64,000 nucleotides of DNA. Origin: Aquamicrobium sp. Its GTDB lineage: Bacteria > Pseudomonadota > Alphaproteobacteria > Rhizobiales > Rhizobiaceae. How positions within the stretch are numbered: the stretch's first letter is position 1; each line of letters starts with the position of its first letter. The stretch covers positions 1 through 64,000 of the forward strand of contig NZ_JAMLIE010000003.1 of the NCBI RefSeq assembly GCF_023954335.1. The letters are read 5' to 3'. This document shows, piece after piece, positions 35,292-42,739 of this stretch. The translations under genes were made by a program, and so were the position numbers. Under the pieces are notes generated by a model. It was given only the letters and a program-made list of their open reading frames with translations. It was not told the DNA's origin and did not search any database.

Positions 35292-35840
35292 CTATTCCGT
35301 CGAAGAGTCGACGCCGTGTGCAGCGTAAACCTGCGCGAGATACTTTTGGAATTTTTCGCCGCTCATTCCGATTTTCTTACGGATTGGGGCCAATTCAGCG
35401 TAAAGATCGCGATCGATCGCTTCAAAAATATCACCGTCATTGTGCAGTTCAGCTATCATCTTGTCGCGGCCGGTGCGATTGCTGAACTCGACTGCCCTTT
35501 CCCTAAAATAGTGATGGCCCAAGAAATCCCTGCGCTTTTTGGCATCCCCGAGCCTTTCTTTTAGGCCATCACTAAGCTCGGGCAATGCCGAAACGCGCTT
35601 AATCAGATTACCTAGTGTCTGCGCGTGTTGGTTCTCCATAAAGCGATCGAATTCAGCTTCGTATTGTGTCCGATCAAAGGACTTCCCCCGATCAGCTAAA
35701 TATTGATCGCGGACTCGGCCAAGGAAATTGATTTGCATGAGCGCAATCGCTAGTCCCGTTTCCAACACGCCCGCTTCGTAATATGCGCGGCCAAAATAGG
35801 CGAAGACCTCCTTGACATGCTCCCCCTCGTCATAGGTCAT
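35292..35840 (-). CDS. HEPN-like protein, likely partner of the helicase
   Basis: A 182-aa all-helical protein from the ATG of M-T-Y-D-E-G; the frame extends upstream through the conserved right-end DNA and is not used. It carries K-R-R-D-F-L-G-H-H-Y-F with Arg104-x4-His109, the R-x4-6-H signature of HEPN ribonucleases, and it starts with an E-x-G-x-L-E-T helix. Such proteins act as toxins or abortive-infection effectors. It is the first gene of a two-gene operon with the UvrD helicase. Assignment rests on one motif plus context. Confidence 0.6.
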   Translation of the reverse strand: MTYDEGEHVKEVFAYFGRAYYEAGVLETGLAIALMQINFLGRVRDQYLADRGKSFDRTQYEAEFDRFMENQHAQTLGNLIKRVSALPELSDGLKERLGDAKKRRDFLGHHYFRERAVEFSNRTGRDKMIAELHNDGDIFEAIDRDLYAELAPIRKKIGMSGEKFQKYLAQVYAAHGVDSSTE

Positions 35841-35954
35841 TGGCGTCCGATCCTTGCAATGTCGCAGCTCAACGAATGGCAGCTGTTCCACTATAGACGC
35901 CTGAAAGCCGCTTGTCTGGAAGCGACCTCCAAACGCGGCCACAAATGCGCGTCG

Positions 35955-36008
35955 GGTTACCACGCGGTCACCGCCTCCACATTCCGCTGCAGTTCACGCC
36001 AGTTCATC
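35955..36008. repeat. Element right-end signature, copy b
   Basis: The counterpart of 2048-2101. On the minus strand it reads MNWRELQRNVEAVTAW then stop. It lies 119 bp before the second tRNA-Gly fragment. The interval to 36126 holds nothing else I can identify. Confidence 0.55.
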
Positions 36009-36126
36009 TGAGTATCGCACAGTTCAAAATCTCCTCCCCTGCTAAACACCGGAAGACCGCGCCCTCTTGCGCACTGGAATGGAATCTGCGATATTCTGTT
36101 CGAATACATTGACAATGTAATTTATT

Positions 36127-36178
36127 GCTTGCCAAGGTTGGGGTCGAGGGTTCGAATCCCTTCGCCCGCTCCAGTTTC
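36127..36178 (+). repeat. Attachment site: tRNA-Gly(GCC) 3' end, copy 2
   Basis: Identical to 2219-2270 and again without a tRNA 5' half. CCA ends at 36173. About 130-180 bp beyond it stay similar to the sequence after copy 1, so the left ends of elements 1 and 2 are homologous up to the variable cargo gene. Confidence 0.9.
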
Positions 36179-36189
36179 TCAACCAGTCC

Positions 36190-36213
36190 AAAGCCGCGGA
36201 ACACCGCGGCTTT
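36190..36213 (+). terminator. tRNA-type intrinsic terminator copy
   Basis: AAAGCCGCGG-AACA-CCGCGGCTTT followed by T, the equivalent of the hairpin at 2282. The interval to 36495 contains the homologous left-end DNA and no other supported feature. Confidence 0.7.
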
Positions 36214-36495
36214 TGTCGTTTCAGGGCGGTTGAAATCGCAAGGCGCGGAAGCGGCCGAAAGGGTCGCGGTTACACGCGGGTTACCACTTTTCGGATTCGA
36301 CGCAGCGTGAAATCGAGGCGTCGCTGGGGTGCGCGGCGATGGAGCGGAGTTCATGCAATACAAACCTAAACCGTCACAGCCCGGCCATGAACGCTTCAAT
36401 TGAGCCCGAAGCAGACATTGAAATGAACGGACCGCAGATGACTCATTGATAGCTACTCGCTGCATGCCTAATGATAGCGGCGGGAGGGGCGACAA

Positions 36496-38217
36496 GTGAG
36501 AATCAAAACCATTGAGATTGGCAATTTCAAAGCCATCGACGCGACGAAGGTCGATCTAGTAGACTTCAATGTGATTGTTGGGGCGAATGGCTCTGGCAAA
36601 AGCTCCGTACTGCAAGCCATGCACTGGATGTTTCAGTCGGGGCGCAACCGTGGAGTTGAGGCCCGCTCAAAGCCGTCCGATGGTGTCACGCTTTCCGAAA
36701 AAAATGCCACATACATGCCATCCCCGGACTATCGAAACGCCGGTCATTCGTCAGAATATGGTAACAAGACGGGCACCCCTCAGCTTGATATGAGCGTAGT
36801 GGCTGTCATGGAAGATGGCTCTGAGGTGACAGCGGAGCTTTGGATCAAGTCAGCTCGCAACGAGGGTATCCTAGTTCATATTCCCAGCGGCAATGCGTTC
36901 ATCACTAAGCTTCGAGACTCATCGAGAGAGTTTAGCGCGTACATTCCCGGTTTAGCCGGCATTCCTCTCAGCGAGGAGAAGCGAAGTCGAGCAATCGTTC
37001 ACCGCTTGGCCGCAGCTGGCGACGCCAATACAGTCTTACGCAACGTCCTCCACCTCCTAAAAGGCACTGAAATCGACGGCAAGAATGGCCTCAAGCTGCT
37101 TGAAGAGTACGTGTCGCAGGTAATGGAGAAAATCTCGCTCAACGTGGAGTTCACCGACGAACGGGACTCCACGATTTCAGCCCGCTTTACGACGGCTGAT
37201 ATGCAATTGTCAGAGAAGAAATGGAAGCCACTCGAACTCGCTGGTGTTGGCTTCCTGCAGGTCATTCAGATATTTGCCTACCTCCTTTATTTTCGGCCCG
37301 CCTTGTTGCTGGTTGATGAACCTGACGCCCATCTACATCCCACAGCGCAAGAGCGGTTGGTGCCGGTATTGGTGGCGGCGTCTCAGAGAACGGATACACA
37401 AGTTGTTCTGACAACCCATAGCCCATCCGTGGTTCGTGCCCTTCCAAGTGGTGCGCAAGTCATTTGGATGAAGGAAGGGAAGGTTCAGGATGGCGGTGAT
37501 ACCGAAGGCCGGCAGTTAATGGGCTGGGGTCTGTTGGATCGCAAAATCCTCATGCTGACGGAGGATGAAGATGCCGGCATGATAAGAACGCTACTGTCTC
37601 AGTGGCCCCACCTTGACCGCGCCGTCGCCGTTTGGCCAGTGCGCGGATCAGGGAAAGTGCCTGAAGCGGAGGTCATCAAAGACTTTATTGAACTCACCGC
37701 TGGCAGCCTAAAGGTTGTGATACATCGAGACCGTGATTTTCTGATGCCCGGCGAGTTAGGCGTTCTTGGCGGTCCGTATGCCGACAAAGGTCATGTCGTT
37801 TGGTTCACGAAGTGCTCAGACATGGAAGCATACTGGACCAATGAACAGGCGATCGCTTCGCATTTCGGAATCCCCGAAGAAGCTGCCAGCCAATTACTGA
37901 ATGACGCAGTCGCGGAAGCTTCGGCAAATGATGTCGCGCTAGAAATGCGCCGCCGAAAACGCAACGATGCTGCAAACAAGTTCAATAAAAAAGGCAGTCT
38001 ACCGCAATTCAGCGACTCAGAGGTTGAAGCGGAGGCCGCTAAGCATGGAAAACAGTACGCAGTTCTCGGAAAAAATCTGCGAAATGCGATCCGCAGCGTA
38101 GCGCATAGGGCGGGCCTGAAAGGGGGGCAGAGCTACTCATTAATTGTTCCCGTAGCCTTGTCGGGCCAAATGGCTGACGACTTGCGGGATTTGCTTGAAG
38201 GTGTGCTCAACAGCTAG
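36496..38217 (+). CDS. OLD-family ATPase with TOPRIM-like nuclease domain
   Basis: A 573-aa protein from GTG with GGGAGGGG upstream. The N-terminal ABC-type ATPase has F-N-V-I-V-G-A-N-G-S-G-K-S-S (Walker A 29-37), an internal coil, then L-L-L-V-D-E-P-D-A-H-L-H-P (Walker B) and T-T-H-S-P-S-V-V (switch). The C-terminal part has L-T-E-D-E-D-A-G-M-I and H-R-D-R-D-F, acidic motifs of the TOPRIM nuclease of OLD proteins. Phage-defence OLD proteins are either alone or paired with a UvrD helicase (Gabija). No helicase follows it here. It sits in the left cargo slot of element 2. Confidence 0.85.
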   Translation: MRIKTIEIGNFKAIDATKVDLVDFNVIVGANGSGKSSVLQAMHWMFQSGRNRGVEARSKPSDGVTLSEKNATYMPSPDYRNAGHSSEYGNKTGTPQLDMSVVAVMEDGSEVTAELWIKSARNEGILVHIPSGNAFITKLRDSSREFSAYIPGLAGIPLSEEKRSRAIVHRLAAAGDANTVLRNVLHLLKGTEIDGKNGLKLLEEYVSQVMEKISLNVEFTDERDSTISARFTTADMQLSEKKWKPLELAGVGFLQVIQIFAYLLYFRPALLLVDEPDAHLHPTAQERLVPVLVAASQRTDTQVVLTTHSPSVVRALPSGAQVIWMKEGKVQDGGDTEGRQLMGWGLLDRKILMLTEDEDAGMIRTLLSQWPHLDRAVAVWPVRGSGKVPEAEVIKDFIELTAGSLKVVIHRDRDFLMPGELGVLGGPYADKGHVVWFTKCSDMEAYWTNEQAIASHFGIPEEAASQLLNDAVAEASANDVALEMRRRKRNDAANKFNKKGSLPQFSDSEVEAEAAKHGKQYAVLGKNLRNAIRSVAHRAGLKGGQSYSLIVPVALSGQMADDLRDLLEGVLNS

Positions 38218-38279
38218 AACTATACACGGTGTCTCGCGCGGGACGCTCTTTGTTGCTAGTGAAAATTAGACAAACGCCC

Positions 38280-38603
38280 CTATGCCCGATTGGCAGCTAG
38301 CGCTTCAACCATAACAACCACCCGCTCAAGATCATCGCTTCGTAATGCAGCTAGAGCAGCCATCGCACGCTGCCGGGCCAAGTCCGCTGGTGCCTCCTTC
38401 GGGGCCTGGCCGGTCAAGAGGTCATTAGGTGTAGTAGCCAGAACAGACGCTATCCTCACGAGCGTGGCGAGATCCGGTTCACGCCGGCCACTAACGTAAT
38501 TTCCGTATCGACGCTCGCTCAGGCCAGCACGCCGGGCAACTTCTGCGTTGGAGAGGCCAAGTTCCCCTGCGCGCTTCCTGAGATTCGCTGCAAATAGCTC
38601 CAT
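38280..38603 (-). CDS. XRE-family transcriptional regulator, element 2
   Basis: A 107-aa Cro/cI-type protein whose DNA-binding half (R-K-R-A-G-E-L-G-L-S-N-A-E-V-A-R-R-A-G-L) is nearly the same as that of the 3572-3901 product. The linker differs. It is divergent from the 244-aa protein gene with a palindromic region between them, giving the same arrangement as in element 1. Confidence 0.88.
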   Translation of the reverse strand: MELFAANLRKRAGELGLSNAEVARRAGLSERRYGNYVSGRREPDLATLVRIASVLATTPNDLLTGQAPKEAPADLARQRAMAALAALRSDDLERVVVMVEALAANRA

Positions 38604-38642
38604 AAGAACGAATTGTTCATGACATCCCCCACGGGGCTATGT

Positions 38643-38674
38643 ACGTTCTGGCGTCATCTATAACGCCATTTCGT
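38643..38674. promoter_or_regulatory. Imperfect operator between XRE and 244-aa protein genes
   Basis: TGGCGT (38649) and ACGCCA (38663) form an inverted repeat, flanked by ACG..C and T..CGT half matches. The corresponding element 1 site (3941-3972) is a perfect 13-bp-arm palindrome with the same outer ACGTT/..CGT ends. It is the likely XRE binding site. Confidence 0.55.
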
Positions 38675-38684
38675 GGGGCATGGG

Positions 38685-39419
38685 GTGAAGCATCAATACG
38701 TCGGGGACATCAACGACTACCGGAAGTATGCGCTGTTGCGGGCGCTGTCTGTGGGCGGCGCGAACCGCATCGGCGTGTGCTGGATGCTGACGCCAGACGA
38801 TGGTGGCACGGACGGCGGCAAGCTGAGCTACCTGAAGCAGCCTGATCGCTTCCGCCATTTCGACCCCGAGCTGTTCGACACCCTGGCCCACGCTGCTGGC
38901 GAGCCGGATCGCCGCCGATTGCAGAGCATCGAAGACAGCGGAGCGATTGCCGGCGCTCTCTATCATAATGAGACGCTGCCGCAGGCGGTGGATGATCGAG
39001 CCACCTACATTGCCGAGGGCCGGGCGAAGTTCGCCGATGCCGATCTGGTGTTCTTCGATCCCGACAACGGCATCCAAGCGCCGGCCGTCAAGATGGGCCA
39101 TAAGGCTGCGCTGAAATACGTGTTTCTGGACGAGGTGGCCGCCTTCTACGGCGACGGCAAGTCGGTGCTGATTTACCAGCACTTCCCCATGATGAAGCCG
39201 AAGCAACAGTTCGTGGCCGACACCTTGGCACGGCTGCGGGCGACGATGCCCGACGCGGCCATCTTCACCTTCACAACTTCCTTCGTGGTGTTCTTCCTGC
39301 TCGTCCACCCGGAGAGCCCCGCGCGGCTGGCGATTTCGGCGATGGAAGCCTGCGGGCAACTCGATCCGTCCTTCGTGCGCGGTGAGTATCTCGGCCGTGC
39401 GTCGCTGCCCGCCGGATGA
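38685..39419 (+). CDS. Conserved ~244-aa element protein, function unknown
   Basis: Begins V-K-H-Q-Y-V-G-D-I-N-D-Y-R-K-Y-A-L-L-R-A from GTG 38685 (another GTG lies 12 bases upstream). A strongly conserved-looking core D-A-D-L-V-F-F-D-P-D-N-G-I (118-130) is followed by K-Y-V-F-L-D-E and Q-H-F-P-M. The paired acidic motifs suggest a metal-dependent enzyme, possibly nuclease- or methyltransferase-like, but no family can be named. It is divergent from the XRE repressor. In element 1 the same gene is split and deleted, so it is not essential for maintenance of the element. I recall similar proteins in other alphaproteobacterial islands. Confidence 0.75.
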   Translation: MKHQYVGDINDYRKYALLRALSVGGANRIGVCWMLTPDDGGTDGGKLSYLKQPDRFRHFDPELFDTLAHAAGEPDRRRLQSIEDSGAIAGALYHNETLPQAVDDRATYIAEGRAKFADADLVFFDPDNGIQAPAVKMGHKAALKYVFLDEVAAFYGDGKSVLIYQHFPMMKPKQQFVADTLARLRATMPDAAIFTFTTSFVVFFLLVHPESPARLAISAMEACGQLDPSFVRGEYLGRASLPAG

Positions 39420-39481
39420 TTGACGCCGATTTTCTCCCATGTTTCGGTTTTCGCTTTTTGTCCAATGGCTTGGGGGATACG

Positions 39482-39961
39482 ATGATTAAAGGAACACTCA
39501 CCTGCGCAGCGTTGCTGTCGGCGCTGACGCTCGCCGCCTGCACCTCGTCTGACACGATACGCACTTCAGCGAACACAGCGATTGTCCGCACCAGCGCGGC
39601 TCCCGTCTGCGGTGGGATGGGCGCTGCACGGGTTGCGCAGCAGCAGGCAGCCATCGAGACGATCAGGGCGGGCTTCGACCGTTACATGATCGTGGACATG
39701 GCAAGCGCCAACAATGTGCAGGTCGTGCAGGGGCCGGGAACATATCGCCATTCCGGCACCTACAACCGTGGCTTCTACAGCGGGACGACCACCTACCAGC
39801 CCGGCATGCCGATGGTCTACGGCAGGCACGAGCAGGCGTTCGCGATCTACATGTTCCGTAATGGCGAGCCGGGTGCGCATCAGGCCGTTCCGGCACGCGA
39901 GGTGCTTGGCGATAAGTGGCAGGAGCTTGTGCAGGCAGGCAGGGTCAACACCTGCATGTGA
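39482..39961 (+). CDS. Putative lipoprotein
   Basis: A 159-aa protein with a lipoprotein signal ending L-T-L-A-A-C. The mature part has G-F-D-R-Y-M-I-V and Y-N-R-G-F-Y-S-G-T-T-T-Y-Q-P-G-M-P-M, then F-A-I-Y-M-F-R-N-G-E-P-G and a final Cys. It resembles outer-membrane or periplasmic lipoproteins of rhizobia with no known role. The stop codon is six bases before the IS21 insertion, so the gene is intact. No homologue is visible in element 1. Confidence 0.7.
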   Translation: MIKGTLTCAALLSALTLAACTSSDTIRTSANTAIVRTSAAPVCGGMGAARVAQQQAAIETIRAGFDRYMIVDMASANNVQVVQGPGTYRHSGTYNRGFYSGTTTYQPGMPMVYGRHEQAFAIYMFRNGEPGAHQAVPAREVLGDKWQELVQAGRVNTCM

Positions 39962-39967
39962 CCAAGC
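39962..39967. repeat. Target-site duplication, left copy
   Basis: CCAAGC directly before the left terminal base of IS21 copy 1. The same six bases directly follow the right end of IS21 copy 2 (57939-57944). Confidence 0.65.
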
Positions 39968-40088
39968 TGAGAACGGCGGTGGAAAACTAGACCACGGTAG
40001 CGGCGGGATAGTCCTGCTGCGGGCGGCGTAAAATCCGGCCACCTATTTCCCTTCTGCGCAGCGCAGGGAGGGATGAGGGATCTACACC

Positions 40089-41582
40089 GTGGAATTATAT
40101 CTGAAGGTTCGGGTTGCTTGCGACGGGGGCATGAGCCAGCGCGAGGCATCCAGGCATTTCGGCATCTCACGCGACACGGTTCGCAAGATGATGGCTTATT
40201 CGGTTCCGCCCGGCTATCGGCGGCAGGCTCCGGTTCGGCGTCCGAAGCTGGACGCGTTCATCGCGATCATCGATCGTTGGCTTGAGGCGGACCGGGCGGT
40301 TCCGCGCAAGCAGCGCCATACGGCCAAACGGGTGTTCGATCGGCTGCGTGACGAGCACGGGTTTACCGGCGGCTATACGATCATCAAGGACTACATGCGC
40401 GATCGGGCGCGGCGCGGCCAGGAGATGTTCGTGCCGCTGGCGCACCCGGCCGGGCACGCACAGGCCGACTTTGGCGAGGCTATGGTGGTCATCGGCGGCG
40501 TGGAGCAGAAGGCGCACTTCTTCGTGCTCGATCTGCCGCATAGCGACGCCTGCTATGTTCGCGCCTATCCTGCGGCTGTGGCCGAGGCCTGGGTGGACGG
40601 CCATATCCATGCCTTCGCCTTCTTCGGCGCCGTGCCGCAGTCGATCGTTTACGACAACGACCGTTGCCTGGTGGCGAAGATCCTGCCCGACGGCACGCGC
40701 AAGCGGGCGGCGCTGTTCAGCGGCTTCCTGTCCCACTATCTGATCCGGGATCGCTATGGCCGTCCCGGCAAGGGCAATGACAAGGGCAGCGTTGAAGGAC
40801 TGGTCGGCTATGCCCGGCGCAACTTCATGGTGCCGATCCCGCGCTTTGCATCGTGGGACGAGTTCAATCTGTGGCTTGAGGAGCAGTGCCGTAAGCGCCA
40901 GAGCGACCGGCTGCGCGGCGAGAGCGAGACGATCGGCGAACGCTTGCTGCGCGATCTGGCCGCGATGCGGCCGCTGCCGGCATCGCCCTTCGAGGCCTGC
41001 GACCAGGCCAGCGGCCGGGTCTCCTCGCAGGCGCTGGTGCGCTACAGGACCAACGACTACTCCGTTCCGGTCGCCTTCGGCTACCAGGACGTTTGGATCC
41101 GTGGCTATGTCGACGCGGTGGTGATCGGCTGCGGCGGGGAGATCATTGCCCGCCATCCGCGCAGCTATGAGCGCGAAGAGGTTGTCTTCGATCCGCTGCA
41201 TTACCTGCCGCTGATCGAGCAGAAGATCAACGCGCTCGACCAGGCGGCCCCCTTGCAGGGCTGGGAACTGCCGGAGGCGTTCACGACACTGCGCCGTCTC
41301 ATGGAGGCGCGGATGGGCAAACAGGGCCGGCGCGCCTATGTGCAGGTGCTGCGCCTGATGGAAAGCTTCGATCTGGCCGACCTGCACGCAGCCGTGAAGC
41401 AGGCACTGCATCTGGGCGCCATCAGCTTCGATGCCGTGAAGCACCTCGTCCTGTGCCGGGCCGAGCGCAGGCCGCCCAGGCTGGACCTCGACATCTATCC
41501 CTATCTGCCCAGAGCCACCGTCGAGACGACGTCGGCCAAGGCCTATATGCGCCTGCTGGACCGTGAGGAGGAACCGGCATGA
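40089..41582 (+). CDS. istA: IS21-family transposase IstA
   Basis: A 497-aa DDE transposase. The N-terminal helix-turn-helix is M-S-Q-R-E-A-S-R-H-F-G-I-S-R-D-T-V; the catalytic acids are likely Asp127 (A-Q-A-D-F-G-E), Asp189 (V-Y-D-N-D) and Glu236 (G-S-V-E-G). The start is GTG. It overlaps istB by four bases. It recognises the terminal repeats and cuts and joins the DNA. Confidence 0.95.
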   Translation: MELYLKVRVACDGGMSQREASRHFGISRDTVRKMMAYSVPPGYRRQAPVRRPKLDAFIAIIDRWLEADRAVPRKQRHTAKRVFDRLRDEHGFTGGYTIIKDYMRDRARRGQEMFVPLAHPAGHAQADFGEAMVVIGGVEQKAHFFVLDLPHSDACYVRAYPAAVAEAWVDGHIHAFAFFGAVPQSIVYDNDRCLVAKILPDGTRKRAALFSGFLSHYLIRDRYGRPGKGNDKGSVEGLVGYARRNFMVPIPRFASWDEFNLWLEEQCRKRQSDRLRGESETIGERLLRDLAAMRPLPASPFEACDQASGRVSSQALVRYRTNDYSVPVAFGYQDVWIRGYVDAVVIGCGGEIIARHPRSYEREEVVFDPLHYLPLIEQKINALDQAAPLQGWELPEAFTTLRRLMEARMGKQGRRAYVQVLRLMESFDLADLHAAVKQALHLGAISFDAVKHLVLCRAERRPPRLDLDIYPYLPRATVETTSAKAYMRLLDREEEPA

Positions 41583-42349
41583 GCAGCGATGCTCCCGAAC
41601 TCCTGCTCGTTCATCACCTCAAGACCTTGAAGCTGCCGACCTTCCTGCGCGAGCACCAGAAGCTTGCCCGGCAATGCGCGGTCGAGGGCGTGGATCATGT
41701 TCGCTATCTTGCCAGGCTGGTCGAGCTGGAACTGATCGACCGGGAGCGCAGGATGGTCGAGCGCCGCATCAAGGCTGCGAAGTTCCCGGCCGCCAAGAGC
41801 CTCGACAGCTTCGACTTCGCCGCCATCCCGAAGCTCAACAAGATGCTGGTGCTGGAACTGGCGCGCTGCGAATGGATCGAGCGCCGCGAGAACGTCATCG
41901 CGCTCGGGCCCAGCGGCACGGGCAAGACCCATGTTGCGATCGGTCTCGGCCTGGCAGCCTGCCAGAAGGGATTGTCCGTGGGCTTCACCACGGCGGCCGC
42001 GCTCGTCAGCGAGATGATGGAGGCCCGCGACGAACGTCGTCTGCTGCGCTTCCAGAAGCAGATGGCCGGCTACAAGCTGCTCATCATCGACGAGTTGGGC
42101 TTTGTGCCGCTGTCAAAGACCGGAGCGGAGCTGCTGTTCGAACTGGTCTCCCAGCGTTACGAACGCGGATCGACGCTGATCACCAGCAATCTGCCCTTCG
42201 ACGAATGGACCGAAACCTTCGGGTCCGAGCGCCTCACAGGCGCGCTCCTTGACCGCCTGACCCACCACGTCAGCATCCTCGAGATGAATGGCGACAGCTA
42301 TCGCCTCGCGCAAAGCAGGGCCCGAAAAGCCGCCGACACCACCCCATAA
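41579..42349 (+). CDS. istB: IS21-family ATPase IstB
   Basis: A 256-aa AAA+ ATPase with Walker A G-P-S-G-T-G-K-T (110-117), Walker B L-L-I-I-D-E-L-G near 162-169 and a sensor I-T-S-N-L-P. It helps IstA choose and capture the target. It begins at ATG inside the istA stop (ATGA). Confidence 0.95.
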   Translation: MSSDAPELLLVHHLKTLKLPTFLREHQKLARQCAVEGVDHVRYLARLVELELIDRERRMVERRIKAAKFPAAKSLDSFDFAAIPKLNKMLVLELARCEWIERRENVIALGPSGTGKTHVAIGLGLAACQKGLSVGFTTAAALVSEMMEARDERRLLRFQKQMAGYKLLIIDELGFVPLSKTGAELLFELVSQRYERGSTLITSNLPFDEWTETFGSERLTGALLDRLTHHVSILEMNGDSYRLAQSRARKAADTTP

Positions 42350-42674
42350 GAACGCCGACGCCGCATTCGGGAAACTCTGGTCGGGCTACGCCCTCCCGAC
42401 GTTCCCCGAATGCGCCGCCAAGTGGCCTACTTTTGCGCCGCCCAATGGCCTGGTTTTGCTCCGCCGTTGACATGTCGGGCAGAGAGCGGGTGCCGGCGCG
42501 GCAGCTTCGATCGGCGGCCCGCGCACCAGCGAGGCACCCCTGAAATCGCGCCTGTCAGATTGACTCTGAAGGGCAAGCCTAGTTGATTATGATTTATGAG
42601 TCAATAATCAATTTTAGGTTCTGAACATTTTCCGGTGAAATGCACCGGCGCGCGAATTTGTACGACGAATCTCG

Positions 42675-42719
42675 TTGACAGCGCGAACAAACCCCTCTTA
42701 TGGTTCTCTTAGAAGAACC
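42675..42719 (+). promoter_or_regulatory. Sigma70 promoter with IclR-type operator
   Basis: TTGACA at 42675 and TTATGG at 42698 are separated by 17 bases, a near-consensus promoter. Overlapping the -10 hexamer and start region is GGTTCT-CTTAGA-AGAACC (42702-42719), a perfect palindrome in its arms. The core TTCT-N6-AGAA recurs at 49966-49979, at the start of the IclR gene. It controls the ABC/catabolic operon; the rest of 42473-42674 has no gene. Confidence 0.7.
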
Positions 42720-42739
42720 ACAGTCTCTGGGAGGAATGA

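Larger units (their letters stand above)
2219..36178. mobile_element. Integrative element 1 in tRNA-Gly, ~34 kb
   Basis: Bounded by two identical 52-bp tRNA-Gly 3' fragments. Backbone genes are an XRE repressor (3572), the split gene at 3971/17555, the small acidic protein (19377), integrase (19829), primase-helicase (21480) and AlpA-like gene (24061). Cargo blocks at 4049-17554 and about 25645-32800 account for roughly 21 kb. What remains is about 13 kb, in the range of phage satellites and small integrative-mobilizable elements. The integrase lies in the middle of the element rather than beside an attachment site, which is unusual and may reflect the insertions. Confidence 0.75.
39968..42472 (+). 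mobile_element. IS21-family insertion sequence, intact copy
   Basis: 2505 bp with imperfect terminal repeats: left TGAGAACGGCGGTGG-AAAA, right (reverse strand) TGTCAACGGCGGAGC-AAAA. It encodes IstA and IstB with a four-base overlap. Both genes look complete. Confidence 0.92.

Noticed and set aside
35955..36008. A 16-residue peptide gene MNWRELQRNVEAVTAW
   Set aside because: The homologous block at 2048-2101 has a stop at the third codon and no ribosome site is evident.
33298..38217. A Gabija system made of the OLD gene and the UvrD helicase
   Set aside because: The OLD gene (36496) and helicase (33298) are on opposite strands, face away from each other and are separated by an attachment site, so they belong to different elements. 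A Gabija operon has both genes adjacent and co-directional.
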